From positions 1 to 64,000 of the forward strand of contig CAUJIM010000019.1 of assembly GCA_963205335.1 (NCBI GenBank): a stretch of DNA of 64,000 bases, written 5' to 3'. The notes beneath the pieces were generated by a model. That model was not told the DNA's origin and made no database searches. It saw only the letters and a program-made list of their open reading frames with translations. Below are positions 32,301 to 40,583 of this stretch, piece by piece. This stretch comes from Pseudomonadota bacterium. GTDB taxonomy: Bacteria; Pseudomonadota; Gammaproteobacteria; Burkholderiales; Burkholderiaceae_C. Position 1 is the stretch's first letter, and each line of letters begins with the position of its first letter. The translations under genes were made by a program, and so were the position numbers.

Positions 32301-33364
32301 CGCGGATCGAGGCCCACATCCGGCAGCTGGCCGAGGCCGGGCAGGCGGTGACGCGCCTGCCCCTGCCGCCCGCGCTCCATGGCCATTACGTGGCCCCGGC
32401 GATTATCGAAATCGATAGCTGCTCGCGCTTGACCCACGAGATTTTCGGGCCGGTCTTGCATGTCATCCGCTACCGGCGCGAGCAGCTCGACGCCCTCGTC
32501 GCCGACATCAACGCCAGCGGCTACGGCCTCACTTTCGGCGTGCACAGCCGCATCGACGAGACCATCGCCCGCCTCACCGACCGCGTGCAGGCGGGCAACC
32601 TCTACGTCAACCGCAACGTGATCGGCGCGGTGGTCGGCGTGCAGCCCTTCGGCGGCATGGGCCTGTCGGGCACCGGCCCCAAGGCCGGCGGGCCGCTGTA
32701 CCTGTACCGGCTGGTGCGGGGCCGGCCCAACGCCGCGCTGGCCGCGCTGCCGCGCGCCGAGGCGCCGCCGCCCCCGCTGGCGCTGCTGCGGTTATTGCAG
32801 CAGGCCGCGCTGCCCGGCGCCGACCCCGCGCAGGCGCGCGCCGCCATTGCCGCCGCGCAGGACGCCGCGCGCGCCGGCGCCAGCTGGCTGCTGCCCGGCC
32901 CCACCGGCGAATCCAACCGCTACCGCCTGCTGCCGCGCGGTCCCGTCTGGGCCCTGCCGCGCACCCCGCTGGGCCTCGTCGCGCAGGTGGCGGCGGCGCT
33001 CGCCAGCGGCAACCCCTGCCGCGTGGTGCTGCCGCAGGGCGAGCCCGGCTGGGCCGCCGCCTGGCCGGCGCTCGCCGCCGCGCTGGGCGAGGCCGGCGAG
33101 CACTGGCTGCAGCGCGCCGATGCGGCCGCTCTGGCCGACGCCCCCATGGCTGCGCTGCTGTTCGAAGGCGACGGCGACGCCCTGCTGCACGTGGCCGCCC
33201 AGGTCGCCGCGCGCGCGGGCGCCCTGGTGCGCGTCGAGAGCCTGACCAGCGACGACCTGCAGGCCGGCCGCGGCTACGACCAGACCGCGCTGCTGCACGA
33301 GCAGGCCATCAGCACCAACACGGCGGCGGCGGGGGGGAATGCGCAGTTGATGACCATGGCGTGA
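29387..33364 (+). CDS. putA: Trifunctional proline dehydrogenase/P5C dehydrogenase/regulator PutA
   Basis: A 1325-residue protein that oxidises proline to glutamate. Residues 1-45 are a ribbon-helix-helix DNA-binding domain (TTTIGIKVDDSQRERIRAAA). The FAD-dependent proline dehydrogenase barrel follows (SIKLSALHPRY, RLVKGAYWDSEIK, FATHNAQT, YEFQCLHGMGE). The NAD-dependent P5C dehydrogenase has ISPWNFPLSIFTGQVAAALA, ETGGQNAMVVDSSALAEQV and nucleophile C923 in GQRCSALR. A C-terminal ALDH-like domain ends AISTNTAAAGGNAQL. Length and domain order fit long RHH-type PutAs. The ATG at 29387 follows GGAAGGAGG by 8 bases; an in-frame GTG at 29369 would place the RBS inside the gene. Likely autoregulated. 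Confidence 0.97.
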   Translation: MGTTTIGIKVDDSQRERIRAAAAKMGRTPHWLLKQAAMLYVDALERGAGSIPLADAGAAVAAEEVQPPPPPEVQPFLAFAQSVLPQTPLRAAITAAWHRPETECLPMLLPLARAESDAQAEQVRALATRLVQGLRDAPVASGVAALVQEFSLSSQEGVALMCLAEALLRIPDRATRDALIRDKISRGDWRAHVGRSPSLFVNAAAWGLVLTGKLTATSSEKSLSAALTRVIGKGGEPLIRQGVHRAMKLMGEQFVTGQHIAEALANSRAHEQLGFRYSYDMLGEAATTEADARRYLAAYEQAIHAIGSASDGRGIFEGPGISIKLSALHPRYCRAQYERVMQELLPRVLHLAQLARRYDIGMNIDAEEADRLELSLDLLEALCAAPDLKGWNGIGFVVQAYQKRCPQVIDHLVDLARRSRRRLMVRLVKGAYWDSEIKRAQIDGLAGYPVYTRKAYTDVSYLACARKLLEAPDAVYPQFATHNAQTLASIYHLAQAVGGSYYSGQYEFQCLHGMGEPLYAQVVGPAAEGRLARPCRIYAPVGSHETLLAYLVRRLLENGANTSFVHRIGDAGVPVSELVADPVEEVLRIAREEGRLGAPHPRIPLPRALFAGQGALARANSQGFNLAHEQQLASLSAALLAGSGRRYLAAPPGVAPPADPARAEGWQALANPGELADTVGWVREAAPHEVQAAAGRAAAALPIWAGTPPAGRADVLARAADLLEQRSQPLIGLIQREAGKTLANAVGEIREAADFLRYYGAQVAARFDNAAERPLGVVLAISPWNFPLSIFTGQVAAALAAGNTVLAKPAEQTPLTAAAMTALLHEAGVPPDALQLLPGTGETVGVQLVAHPRVAGVLFTGSTEVARLIQRQLALRLSPGGQPIPLIAETGGQNAMVVDSSALAEQVVADVLASAFDSAGQRCSALRLLCLQEDIAERQLAMLRDALQEWRVGNPDRLGTDIGPVIDETARARIEAHIRQLAEAGQAVTRLPLPPALHGHYVAPAIIEIDSCSRLTHEIFGPVLHVIRYRREQLDALVADINASGYGLTFGVHSRIDETIARLTDRVQAGNLYVNRNVIGAVVGVQPFGGMGLSGTGPKAGGPLYLYRLVRGRPNAALAALPRAEAPPPPLALLRLLQQAALPGADPAQARAAIAAAQDAARAGASWLLPGPTGESNRYRLLPRGPVWALPRTPLGLVAQVAAALASGNPCRVVLPQGEPGWAAAWPALAAALGEAGEHWLQRADAAALADAPMAALLFEGDGDALLHVAAQVAARAGALVRVESLTSDDLQAGRGYDQTALLHEQAISTNTAAAGGNAQLMTMA

Positions 33365-33403
33365 GGGAACACATATCTGTAACTTCCGAATTGTCGAAGA
33401 AGT

Positions 33404-34381
33404 TCAGTTGATAGAAATATTGGCCTGCTCTATTACCGATTTCCATTTGACCAATTCTTCCTTTATGAAGGACTGCAGGGCTCCAGGTGTCGATCCGGCA
33501 GCCTCCATGCCTTTGGCTGCGACGCTCTTCCTGAAATTTTCCTCTGCCAATATGGAATTGACCGCCTTGTTGATTTTTTCCACGTTCTGAGGGTCCATCC
33601 CTTTGGGTGCCATCAAGGAGATCCAGGTCATGGCTTCGTAATTGGGATATCCCGATTCGGCAATGGTGGGCACGTTGGGCAATGCGGCCGGGCGGGTCGC
33701 ACCGGTGGTGGCAACCGCAACGATGCGGCCGGACGAGATGAGGGGCATGGCAGCGGTCAGATCAAGGAAGCCGAGGTCCACCTGTCCCGAAACAATGTCT
33801 TGAAGGGCGCCGGGCGTGCCTTTGTAGGGGATGTTCAGCATGAAGATACCAGCGCGATGCTTGAACATTTCGCCAGCCAAATGGTGGCTCGTCCCCTTCC
33901 CATTGGTGGCATACGTCAGCTGTCCTGGTTTTGCTTTCGCGCGTGCCACCAAATCTTTCACATTCGTTATGCCGGATTTCATGCTGGCAACCAGAACTAC
34001 GGGTGCCTGCGCCAGCATGGTGATGCTCGTCAAGTCGGTATCGGGCTTGTAGCCCAGATCTGGATAAAGCCAGGGATTGATGGTCAAGGCACCGGTGACG
34101 CCTACCAAAAGGGTGTATCCATCATTGGGTGATTTGACGACATAGCTGGTACCCAGATTGGCGGCAGCTCCTGGTTTGTTTTCGACGATGAAGACACCTA
34201 TTCCGTCAGCGTGAAGTTTTTCGGCAACTTCGCGTGTGATGGTGTCTGCAGAACCACCTGGCGGAAACGGCAGAATCATTTTTACAGGCTTGCTGGGATA
34301 GGGCTGTGCCAGCGCAACAGAGGTCAGTATTGCACTGGAAATGAAAATGGCTGCACGCTTCAAAAGCTTTGCGATAAGCAT
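33404..34381 (-). CDS. TctC/BUG-family periplasmic solute-binding protein
   Basis: A 325-residue BUG protein with a clear signal peptide (KLLKRAAIFISSAILTSVAL, then AQPYPSKPVKMILPFPPGGS) and VFIVENKPGAAANLGTSYVV. RBS AAGGGGACAT precedes the ATG at 34381. The DNA is visibly AT-richer than in neighbouring putA, with many A/T third positions, like the monooxygenase upstream of it. It follows the Baeyer-Villiger monooxygenase gene by 55 bp on the same strand, so they probably form one operon, and the protein may bind the ketone's parent acid or product. It converges on putA with 39 bp between and no obvious terminator. Confidence 0.92.
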   Translation of the reverse strand: MLIAKLLKRAAIFISSAILTSVALAQPYPSKPVKMILPFPPGGSADTITREVAEKLHADGIGVFIVENKPGAAANLGTSYVVKSPNDGYTLLVGVTGALTINPWLYPDLGYKPDTDLTSITMLAQAPVVLVASMKSGITNVKDLVARAKAKPGQLTYATNGKGTSHHLAGEMFKHRAGIFMLNIPYKGTPGALQDIVSGQVDLGFLDLTAAMPLISSGRIVAVATTGATRPAALPNVPTIAESGYPNYEAMTWISLMAPKGMDPQNVEKINKAVNSILAEENFRKSVAAKGMEAAGSTPGALQSFIKEELVKWKSVIEQANISIN

Positions 34382-34436
34382 TGATGTCCCCTTGTCGTTG
34401 AAGGATTGGAAAAAAATTGAATGCTGCCGGTTGTTT

Positions 34437-36419
34437 TCAGGCAAAGGAGTAAGATTCGGGAGAGAATTTGGCTGTGAGGTTCCAGTACTCCAGTAAGCCA
34501 AATGGCCATGTTTGTGCCGCCCTTCCGGCGCGATTCTTGTACCAACTGGAAACCTTGGCCACGGCCCATGCTTTGGTTGTGTTGCCTTGATCTATATAGT
34601 GGTTATAGGATTCGAATGGCGCCGGCTTGCAATCAATGGTTCTATGTCGGTTGACGATCGTATGTCTGATGGCTCGGAGAATGTATTCCACTTGGCACTC
34701 GGAAAAGAAGATTGCACTGCCATTGACTACGACCCCTGTGTTGGGGCCGCTGGTCATGAAAAAATTAGGAAAACCAGGGACCGTGATTCCTTTGTATGCT
34801 CGGCAGTCACCGGCCCAATAATCATGTAGATCTTGTCCGGCCGTGCCGGTGATCTTCAATGGATAAAGAAAATCGGCCGCCTTGAAACCGGTAGCGCAGA
34901 TGATGACATCAACGGCATGTCTCTGGCCATCCTTGGTGTGAATGGCATGCTTGGAAAGATGCGAGATCGACTCGGTCACCAGATTGACATTTGGACTCAT
35001 GAGCATCTCTGGCCATGTCCCATTGTCGCGAAGCATGCGCTTTGCACCGGGCGGATAGCTGGGAGTGGCTTTTTCCAGCAGGTCCGGACGTCTGGCAAAT
35101 TGTTGGGCCATCGTTGCCAGGCACTCTTGGCGCAAGGCCTCATTGGCGGCACTGACTGAAACCGGGTGCTTCCAGTTCGGGTCTACCTCCACCAAATGCA
35201 AACGCCCTTCGACACCAATCCAGACCTGCCAGAAACGGAACCAGCGGCCGTAGTATGGTACGTGCCGAAGAAGCCACTTCATCCCTGGTTTGAGATCGTC
35301 GTGATAATTTGGAGTCGGTAGCATCCAGGGGGGATGGCGCTGGAACACCGCAAGTGTCTTTACTTGCTGATAGATTTCCGGACCGATCTGGAAAGCGCTC
35401 GCTCCCGTGCCGATCAGGGCCACTCGCTTTCCTTCGAGCGATATGTCACTTCGCCATCGGGCCGAATGGATGATTTCTCCCCTGAAGTTCGAGGCGCCCT
35501 CGAAGTCAGGAATGCTGGGCCGGTTTAGAAGCCCCATCGCCGTGATGACGAAATTGTACCGTTCCTGGACCAGTTTGCCGGATGACGTGCGCGCAGTGAC
35601 CAGCCAGGTCGCGCTGGCCTCGTCGAAGGCCAACTGTTGCACTTCCGTGTCGAGGTGGATATGGGGCCGAAGTCCGGCACGATCCACGATGAGTTGGATG
35701 TACCGGAGGATTTCGGGTTGTTGGGAAAATTGTTGTGGCCAATCTTGCCTTTGGGCAAAAGAGAGGCTGTAGGCGAAATTGGGCGTATCCAGTCGGCAAC
35801 CCGGATAGGTATTTTCCCACCAGACACCACCTACATCGCTGTTTTTCTCGAATACGGTGAAATCGAGCCCTGCCTGCTTGAGCCGATGTGCAGCAGTAAT
35901 GCCGGCGAAGCCTGAGCCGATCACGGCCACTTTTATTTGGGCCATACTACCGATCTCAGACAAAATCCACTCGGGTTTGCCCACATCCTGCGGATAGTTC
36001 AGTTCGTGGCGAAGCAAATCTAGGCAATCCTCGTATCCTGGTTTGATCAAGAAATGTACGATGCGGTCGATCCATTCGTCGGATGTCGTCTGGACCGGTG
36101 GGCATCCGGCGTCACGGTAATGAATCAGGGTACGTGTGGCAATCTCTCGGGCTCTGGCTAGTTGTCCATCTGTCATTCCACCCTGAGGGGCGATTCGTGC
36201 AGTCATGGAAGGTGATGGAGGTTTCAATTCGTCCGATAGCAGGGCTTCGTCACCTGTCAGCATGGCTAATGCACCCAGCAGGGCAGGGATGTCGGCATCT
36301 TGGACAGCGGCGGCAATCTCTTCGTCGGTGGCTTGTATGGGATCCACTTGGTCAAATGCCGCCAATGTTTCAACCATGTGTAACTCGGGAATGGATGAAT
36401 CGTAGTCTTGGATCTTCAT
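34437..36419 (-). CDS. Baeyer-Villiger-type flavin monooxygenase, HAPMO-like
   Basis: A 660-residue FAD/NADPH monooxygenase. The first dinucleotide-binding motif is GSGFAG at 168-173, preceded by a 160-residue N-terminal extension. The Baeyer-Villiger fingerprint F-x-G-x3-H-x3-W is FRGEIIHSARW at 312-322, followed by the second motif GTGASA at 337-342 and VIICATGFKAADF. Both the length and the N-terminal extension recall 4-hydroxyacetophenone monooxygenase. Such enzymes insert oxygen beside a ketone, giving an ester that an esterase can cleave. It is upstream of a BUG gene and divergent (across 679 bp) from a LysR regulator. Base composition is lower in GC than the rest of the window, suggesting transfer. 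No strong RBS is visible. Confidence 0.9.
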   Translation of the reverse strand: MKIQDYDSSIPELHMVETLAAFDQVDPIQATDEEIAAAVQDADIPALLGALAMLTGDEALLSDELKPPSPSMTARIAPQGGMTDGQLARAREIATRTLIHYRDAGCPPVQTTSDEWIDRIVHFLIKPGYEDCLDLLRHELNYPQDVGKPEWILSEIGSMAQIKVAVIGSGFAGITAAHRLKQAGLDFTVFEKNSDVGGVWWENTYPGCRLDTPNFAYSLSFAQRQDWPQQFSQQPEILRYIQLIVDRAGLRPHIHLDTEVQQLAFDEASATWLVTARTSSGKLVQERYNFVITAMGLLNRPSIPDFEGASNFRGEIIHSARWRSDISLEGKRVALIGTGASAFQIGPEIYQQVKTLAVFQRHPPWMLPTPNYHDDLKPGMKWLLRHVPYYGRWFRFWQVWIGVEGRLHLVEVDPNWKHPVSVSAANEALRQECLATMAQQFARRPDLLEKATPSYPPGAKRMLRDNGTWPEMLMSPNVNLVTESISHLSKHAIHTKDGQRHAVDVIICATGFKAADFLYPLKITGTAGQDLHDYWAGDCRAYKGITVPGFPNFFMTSGPNTGVVVNGSAIFFSECQVEYILRAIRHTIVNRHRTIDCKPAPFESYNHYIDQGNTTKAWAVAKVSSWYKNRAGRAAQTWPFGLLEYWNLTAKFSPESYSFA

Positions 36420-37060
36420 GGGTCTATATGCGTCGTCGATGCAGTGATGAAGGGTGAATGGCTGGGTATTGCTGGCCGAAGAAAAAAGAACTGGTAGCCA
36501 TCGATACCAAGGTGTTCCTCTATTTCATTGGAGGACGCCTGGGGGCGGTGCCGGATGCCACGGCGAAAGGCAATTCGGCAGGTGGCAGATGAGACGACCG
36601 CAACCGATCCGGAAACGAAGAGTGGTCTCGAGCGATGGCGAGCACTCCGGTGTGTGTCGAGTGCGGTGTCAATCCGACGCAGGAAGACCTCTGGCCCATA
36701 GCGCTCGGCAACTGCACCCGAAAGAGCTCTTCACGATGCGGTCGATGTGGCCTTGGGGATGAGGGGCTGTGGGTGGGGGGGAACGGTGGTCACCCACTGA
36801 TGGCGGCGCCTGCGCAATGGCGGCAAGTTGCATCGTGCCTTGGCTCTTGATGTCCTTGTGGACCGGCTGTCCGACACCAATCGGAACATGTTCGTACTTG
36901 TTTGCCACTTCCTGTCTCTACTCTCAAGATGGTGCCGCTCCCCGGGCATCGCGTCGGTGTTCGTCTCGACGGTGATGCAGGTGCGTGCTGTCTCCGCATC
37001 TGCTTTTCATCTGATTTTTGCGATCAATAGCCCTGATTAGAGGTCATGGGTTTCTTGAAG
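36420..37060. other. 640-bp stretch with no recognisable gene
   Basis: Only short frames occur on either strand. A minus-strand GTG frame at 36669-36908 (KYEHVPIGVGQPVHKDIKSQ) and an overlapping minus-strand reading that includes VAERYGPEVFLRRIDTALDT look protein-like for short distances and are then broken, as in a decayed gene. I cannot assign them. The stretch separates the divergent monooxygenase and LysR genes and must contain their promoters. Confidence 0.5.
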
Positions 37061-37086
37061 TAAATCGATTTTTCTAAAACGATTTA
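37061..37086. promoter_or_regulatory. Inverted repeat TAAATCG-N12-CGATTTA upstream of the LysR gene
   Basis: A perfect 7-bp inverted repeat with a 12-base AT-rich spacer ends 12 bp before the LysR start codon. LysR proteins bind interrupted dyads near their own divergent promoters, so this is a good candidate for an autoregulatory site. The distant placement from the monooxygenase gene (more than 640 bp) makes control of that gene from this site less certain. Confidence 0.5.
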
Positions 37087-37098
37087 TCATGTTCTTTC

Positions 37099-38037
37099 AT
37101 GAATGAAATCCGAGTCTCGTCCCTGACGTTCAAGCAGCTTCGCGCCTTTGTTGCCGTGTACCAGTTGCGCAATCTGAGCGCGGCTGCCGCCCAGCTGTGC
37201 GTCACTCAGTCGGCTGTCAGTGTCTCGATCCGGCAGATGGAACTGGGCCTGGGAGTGCGGCTGTTTGATAGAACCACTCGCTCACTGGTGCCGACGGCCG
37301 TTGCGCATGAGGCCATCGAGACCGCACAACGGGTGCTGCGCGACATGGATGTGCTGGGCCACGAGATCAGGGATCAATCACGCTTGAGGCGAGGCCGCGT
37401 GACCATCGCCTGTACGCCCATGCTGGCTGAGGTTCTGCTGCCCGGTGCGATCACCTCTTTCCATCGGCTGTACCCGGACGTACACATTCATGTTGATGAC
37501 TGTGCACCCGAAAATTTCACGTCGCGCGTGTTGGGGGAGACGGTGGATTTCGGGGTTGGGACGCCGGATCTGGTGGGTGAAGGGGTTCAGACGGAGCGGC
37601 TGATGACCGACGCTCTTGGGCTGGTTTGCCGACAGGGCGATGAGATTGCCGAGCGGCGTACGGTACGTTGGAAAGACATCGATCGGCTGCCAGTGATGAC
37701 GGTGCGGCCGGGCTATGGTTTCCGCACGTTTTTAGACCAATCGGCAGCCAAGGCAGGCATCTATTTGAACGTCCAACGTGAAGTGTCGCTGATGTCGACG
37801 GCACTCTGGATGGTCATGTGCGGCCTGGGTCCAGCCGTCATGCCGGCCACCTACGCGAGGAACTCCCGTACATCCGGCTTGGTGTTCAAGCCGTTGACGT
37901 TCCCGAAGGTGTCGCGGGACATTTATGTCCTGATCAAAACGGGACGCTCCTTGTCCCCGGCAGCGCAGCAGTTCGTAAAGGTGTTGAAGTCATCGGTTTC
38001 CCAGTTGGCGACACCGCTTGGAAGCACCACTGATTGA
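37099..38037 (+). CDS. LysR-family transcriptional regulator
   Basis: A 312-residue LysR regulator. The winged HTH at about residues 8-67 reads LTFKQLRAFVAVYQLRNLSA, AAAQLCVTQSAVSVSIRQME and LGVRLFDRTTRSLVPT, all standard. The periplasmic-binding-fold effector domain follows, with GRVTIACTPMLAEVLLPGAI and DFGVGTPDLVGEGVQTERLM. The nearby Baeyer-Villiger/BUG pair is the obvious target by position, although the gap is long. Codon use is intermediate between the AT-richer island and the GC-rich surroundings. Confidence 0.92.
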   Translation: MNEIRVSSLTFKQLRAFVAVYQLRNLSAAAAQLCVTQSAVSVSIRQMELGLGVRLFDRTTRSLVPTAVAHEAIETAQRVLRDMDVLGHEIRDQSRLRRGRVTIACTPMLAEVLLPGAITSFHRLYPDVHIHVDDCAPENFTSRVLGETVDFGVGTPDLVGEGVQTERLMTDALGLVCRQGDEIAERRTVRWKDIDRLPVMTVRPGYGFRTFLDQSAAKAGIYLNVQREVSLMSTALWMVMCGLGPAVMPATYARNSRTSGLVFKPLTFPKVSRDIYVLIKTGRSLSPAAQQFVKVLKSSVSQLATPLGSTTD

Positions 38038-38073
38038 TCCGGCCCGGTGGCAAATGAGCCGTTGGCTCCAAGT

Positions 38074-38108
38074 CTGTCGAAGAGCTTCGACGGGCTCGGG
38101 GGCGAATG
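38074..38108. repeat. TGTCGAAGAGCTTCGAC hairpin followed by GGGCTCGGGGGCGAA
   Basis: GTCGAAG-AG-CTTCGAC forms a perfect stem and is followed by GGGCTCGGGGGCGAATGG. This resembles the very widespread bacterial repeat CTTCGACAGGCTCAGGGCGAA. A smaller GAGCC-GTT-GGCTC stem lies at 38056-38068. No T-run follows, so it is not a convincing terminator. The remainder of 38038-38270 shows no gene. Confidence 0.5.
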
Positions 38109-38270
38109 GAAATTCAAATTGCAGGAGGCCAGAGCAGTAGCCAGGAAAGGCGCGGTACGCCGTCGGCTCCAGCAGCAGGCAGGATTCCAGCAGTGGTTTG
38201 GGCGACCGGCGAGCAATGCAATGCGCCGCCGATGCGCTGTGCACAAAGCGTGGACAATCGACCGCTCCCC

Positions 38271-39482
38271 ATGCCCGCCTCCCCCCAAGACCTCGACCTG
38301 CGCCGCCTGGCCATTCCGGCCTTCGGCCCTTCGCTCATGTTCGGCCTGTGCGAGGGCACGCTGCTGCCGGTGCTGGCGCTCAGCGCGCGCGCCCTAGGCG
38401 CGAGCCTGGCGGTGGCGGGGCTGGTGGTGGCGCTGGTGGGGCTGGGTTCGCTGCTGGCCAACCTGCCGGCGGCGGCGCTCACCACGCGCTTCGGCGAGCG
38501 CCGGGCCATGGTCGGCGCCTCGGTGTTCTGCGTGCTGGCGCTGGTGCTGTGCCTGGCGGCGTCCAGCGTCTGGCTGTTCGGCCTGGGCGTGCTGATGGTG
38601 GGGCTGGCGCGCGCAGTGTTCATGCTGGCGCGGCAGACCTTCCTGGTGGAGGCGGCGCCCGCGCACCTGCGCGCGCGCGCCATGGCGACGCTGGGCGGGG
38701 TGCACCGCATCGGCATGTTCGCCGGGCCGTTCCTGGGCGCGGGCTTCATCCACTGGCTGGGGCTGTCGGGCGCGTACTGGGCGGCGCTGGTCGTGATGCT
38801 GGCCACCGGCGCGCTCTCGCTGCTGGTGCCCGACCTGGAGCCGAAGGCACCGGCGCAGGGCGATCCCCTGCCCGAAGTGCCCGCCGCGCTGCAGATGCTG
38901 CGCACGCACCGGCAGGTCTTGCTCACGCTGGGCGTGGCGACGTCGCTGGTGGCCGCCATCCGCGCCTGCCGCCAGGTGGTGATTCCGCTGTGGGCCAGCC
39001 ACATCGGGCTGGACGCGGCCACCACGTCGCTGATCTACGGCCTGATGGGGGCGGTGGACATGCTGCTGTTCTACCCGGCGGGCCGGGTGATGGACCAGCG
39101 CGGGCGCCTGGCCGTCACGCTGCCCAGCATGCTCATCATGGGTGCCAGCCTGCTGGCGATGCCGCTGTCCACCGGCTTCGCCGGGCTGCTGGCCGCCAGC
39201 ATGGTGCTGGGCGTGGGCAACGGCATCGGCGCGGGCATCGTGCTCACCATCGGGGCCGATGCCTCGCCCGCCGTGGGGCGCACGCAGTTCCTGGGCCTCT
39301 GGCGCGTGATCACCGATATCGGCGGGGGCGGCGGGCCGGTGCTGCTCTCGGGCCTGACCGCCGTCATCACGCTCGCGGGCGGCACCCTCGCCATCGGCGG
39401 CCTCGGCTTCGTCGCCGCGTGGATGTTCTGGCGCTGGCTGCCGCACGGCGCCGCCGGCGTGCGCGAGCCGGTGCGCTCCTGA
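38271..39482 (+). CDS. MFS transporter, 12-helix type
   Basis: A 403-residue membrane protein with about 12 predicted helices. It begins RRLAIPAFGPSLMFGLCEGT, has a motif-A-like loop (LANLPAAALTTRFGERRAM) between helices 2 and 3, and a second-half counterpart (YPAGRVMDQRGRL). The size and helix pattern are those of small drug or metabolite MFS exporters. The upstream frame stays open, but ATG 38271 is the start best placed before the first helix. It converges on the macrodomain gene with only 2 bp between stop codons. Confidence 0.88.
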   Translation: MPASPQDLDLRRLAIPAFGPSLMFGLCEGTLLPVLALSARALGASLAVAGLVVALVGLGSLLANLPAAALTTRFGERRAMVGASVFCVLALVLCLAASSVWLFGLGVLMVGLARAVFMLARQTFLVEAAPAHLRARAMATLGGVHRIGMFAGPFLGAGFIHWLGLSGAYWAALVVMLATGALSLLVPDLEPKAPAQGDPLPEVPAALQMLRTHRQVLLTLGVATSLVAAIRACRQVVIPLWASHIGLDAATTSLIYGLMGAVDMLLFYPAGRVMDQRGRLAVTLPSMLIMGASLLAMPLSTGFAGLLAASMVLGVGNGIGAGIVLTIGADASPAVGRTQFLGLWRVITDIGGGGGPVLLSGLTAVITLAGGTLAIGGLGFVAAWMFWRWLPHGAAGVREPVRS

Positions 39483-39484
39483 GA

Positions 39485-39994
39485 TCAGTCGGGGGCGCGC
39501 TGGCGCAGGAGTTCCTGGTAGAGCGCCAGGTCCGCGTGGCTGAAGCAGCAGAAGAGCACGCGTTCGAGCTGCGTGGGCGCGTGCGCGGCCACCGTCCGCA
39601 GCGCGATGCCGGCCGCCTCGCGCGGCGGGTAGCCGTAGACCCCGGTGCCGATGCAAGGGAAGGCGGTGGAGCGCGCGCCCAGCCGTTCGGCGAGCGCGAG
39701 CGACTGGCGGTAGCAGCTGGCCAGCAGCTCGGCCTCGCCCTGCGCGCCGCCGTGCCAGACGGGGCCGACGGTGTGGATCACGTGCCGGGCGGGCAGGCGG
39801 TAGCCGCGCGTGGCCTTGGCCTGCCCGGTCTCGCAGCCGCCCAGCCGGCGGCATTCGTCCAGCAGCTGCGGCCCCGCGGCGCGGTGGATCGCGCCATCGA
39901 CGCCGCCGCCGCCGAGCAGCGAGGTGTTGGCCGCGTTGACGATGGCGTCCACCGCCAGCGTGGTGATGTCGGCCTGTAGCGCCGAGAGGTGCAT
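39485..39994 (-). CDS. Macrodomain protein, O-acetyl-ADP-ribose deacetylase-like
   Basis: A 169-residue macrodomain. It starts [20 protein letters not shown] and continues with [21 protein letters not shown], the ADP-ribose-binding loop of YmdB/MacroD-type enzymes, then [19 protein letters not shown] and [14 protein letters not shown] (second phosphate loop). YmdB-type enzymes remove ADP-ribose from glutamate or deacetylate O-acetyl-ADP-ribose. The ATG at 39994 starts the conserved fold; longer in-frame starts add unrelated arginine-rich sequence. Its neighbours (an MFS protein and a small membrane protein) give no functional hint. Confidence 0.92.
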   Translation of the reverse strand: MHLSALQADITTLAVDAIVNAANTSLLGGGGVDGAIHRAAGPQLLDECRRLGGCETGQAKATRGYRLPARHVIHTVGPVWHGGAQGEAELLASCYRQSLALAERLGARSTAFPCIGTGVYGYPPREAAGIALRTVAAHAPTQLERVLFCCFSHADLALYQELLRQRAPD

Positions 39995-40014
39995 GGCGTG
40001 CTCCGGCAAGAGAG

Positions 40015-40458
40015 TCAGAAAAACGGCCCCCACCGGAGCAGCCACGACGCGGTGCCGCGCCAGGCCGCCCACAGCGCATTGGCGCCGAGCGTGAAGAACC
40101 CGAGCGCCGCCAGCAGCATGGGCTGCGGCGGCCGGTCCGCCAGCGCCCAGGCGCCGACGCCGGTGCACAGCGCGCCGGCCAGCGCCTGCAGCAGCCGCGC
40201 GCCGGGCGTGTCGAACCGGGTCTGGTCCGCCGCGGCCGGAGTGGCGCGCCGCGCGCCCAGGCGGCTGAGCAGCAGGCCCGCGATGCCCGGCGCCCAGGCC
40301 CAGCCGCCCGCCACGCCCAGTTCCGCGCGGAACAGCCAGAGCAGCAGGGCGGCGACGAGCAGCGCCGCGCCGAGCAGCTCCAGCGGGCCCAGCCTGCGGT
40401 TGGCGCCGCGCGGCCGGCCGTCGGCGGTGTGTTTGAGGTGCTGGCGCCAGTGGGGCAT
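40015..40458 (-). CDS. Small membrane protein of unknown function
   Basis: A 147-residue protein with three or four hydrophobic segments: [56 protein letters not shown] and [20 protein letters not shown]. Between helices 2 and 3 lies a hydrophilic loop ([14 protein letters not shown]). I do not recognise a named family. The start is uncertain: ATG 40458 is preferred because the longer one (40479) lies inside the 106-bp inverted-repeat element. It lies 20 bp upstream of the macrodomain gene on the same strand, so they may be cotranscribed. Confidence 0.6.
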   Translation of the reverse strand: MPHWRQHLKHTADGRPRGANRRLGPLELLGAALLVAALLLWLFRAELGVAGGWAWAPGIAGLLLSRLGARRATPAAADQTRFDTPGARLLQALAGALCTGVGAWALADRPPQPMLLAALGFFTLGANALWAAWRGTASWLLRWGPFF

Positions 40459-40477
40459 GGCGCGATTGTGCGCCGTC

Positions 40478-40583
40478 ATACGGCTTCGCAATCAGCGAGA
40501 TAACGGCGTTGCTTCGCCTTGCCGTACTGCGTGTACTGTCTGCGGCTTCGCGCCTTGTTCTCTTGCTGATTGCAAACCCGTAT
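40478..40583. repeat. 106-bp element with 23-bp terminal inverted repeats
   Basis: The left end begins ATACGGCTTCGCAATCAGCG and the right end, read on the other strand, begins ATACGGGTTTGCAATCAGCA. The 23-bp ends match at 20 positions. The interior contains further dyads (TTGCCGTACTGCGTGTACTG and the GCTTCGCCTTG/CAAGGCGCGAAG arms), so the transcript could fold into a long hairpin. It sits exactly between the fadB-like stop codon (40583) and the small membrane protein gene. I recall closely similar elements as frequent in Comamonadaceae genomes. It may be a non-autonomous mobile element. Confidence 0.75.

Noticed and set aside
32405-32445. A GATAGCTGCTCGCGCTTG stretch in putA as another repeat insertion
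   Set aside because: The encoded residues (IEIDSCSRLTHEIFGP) fit the conserved PutA sequence at this point and there is no extra length, so chance resemblance to half of the repeat is more likely.
34270-34300. ATTTTTACAGGCTTGCTGGGAT inside a BUG gene as a fourth 30-bp operator
   Set aside because: It lies in the coding sequence for the conserved KPVKMILPF segment, lacks the symmetric right arm and is not near a start codon.
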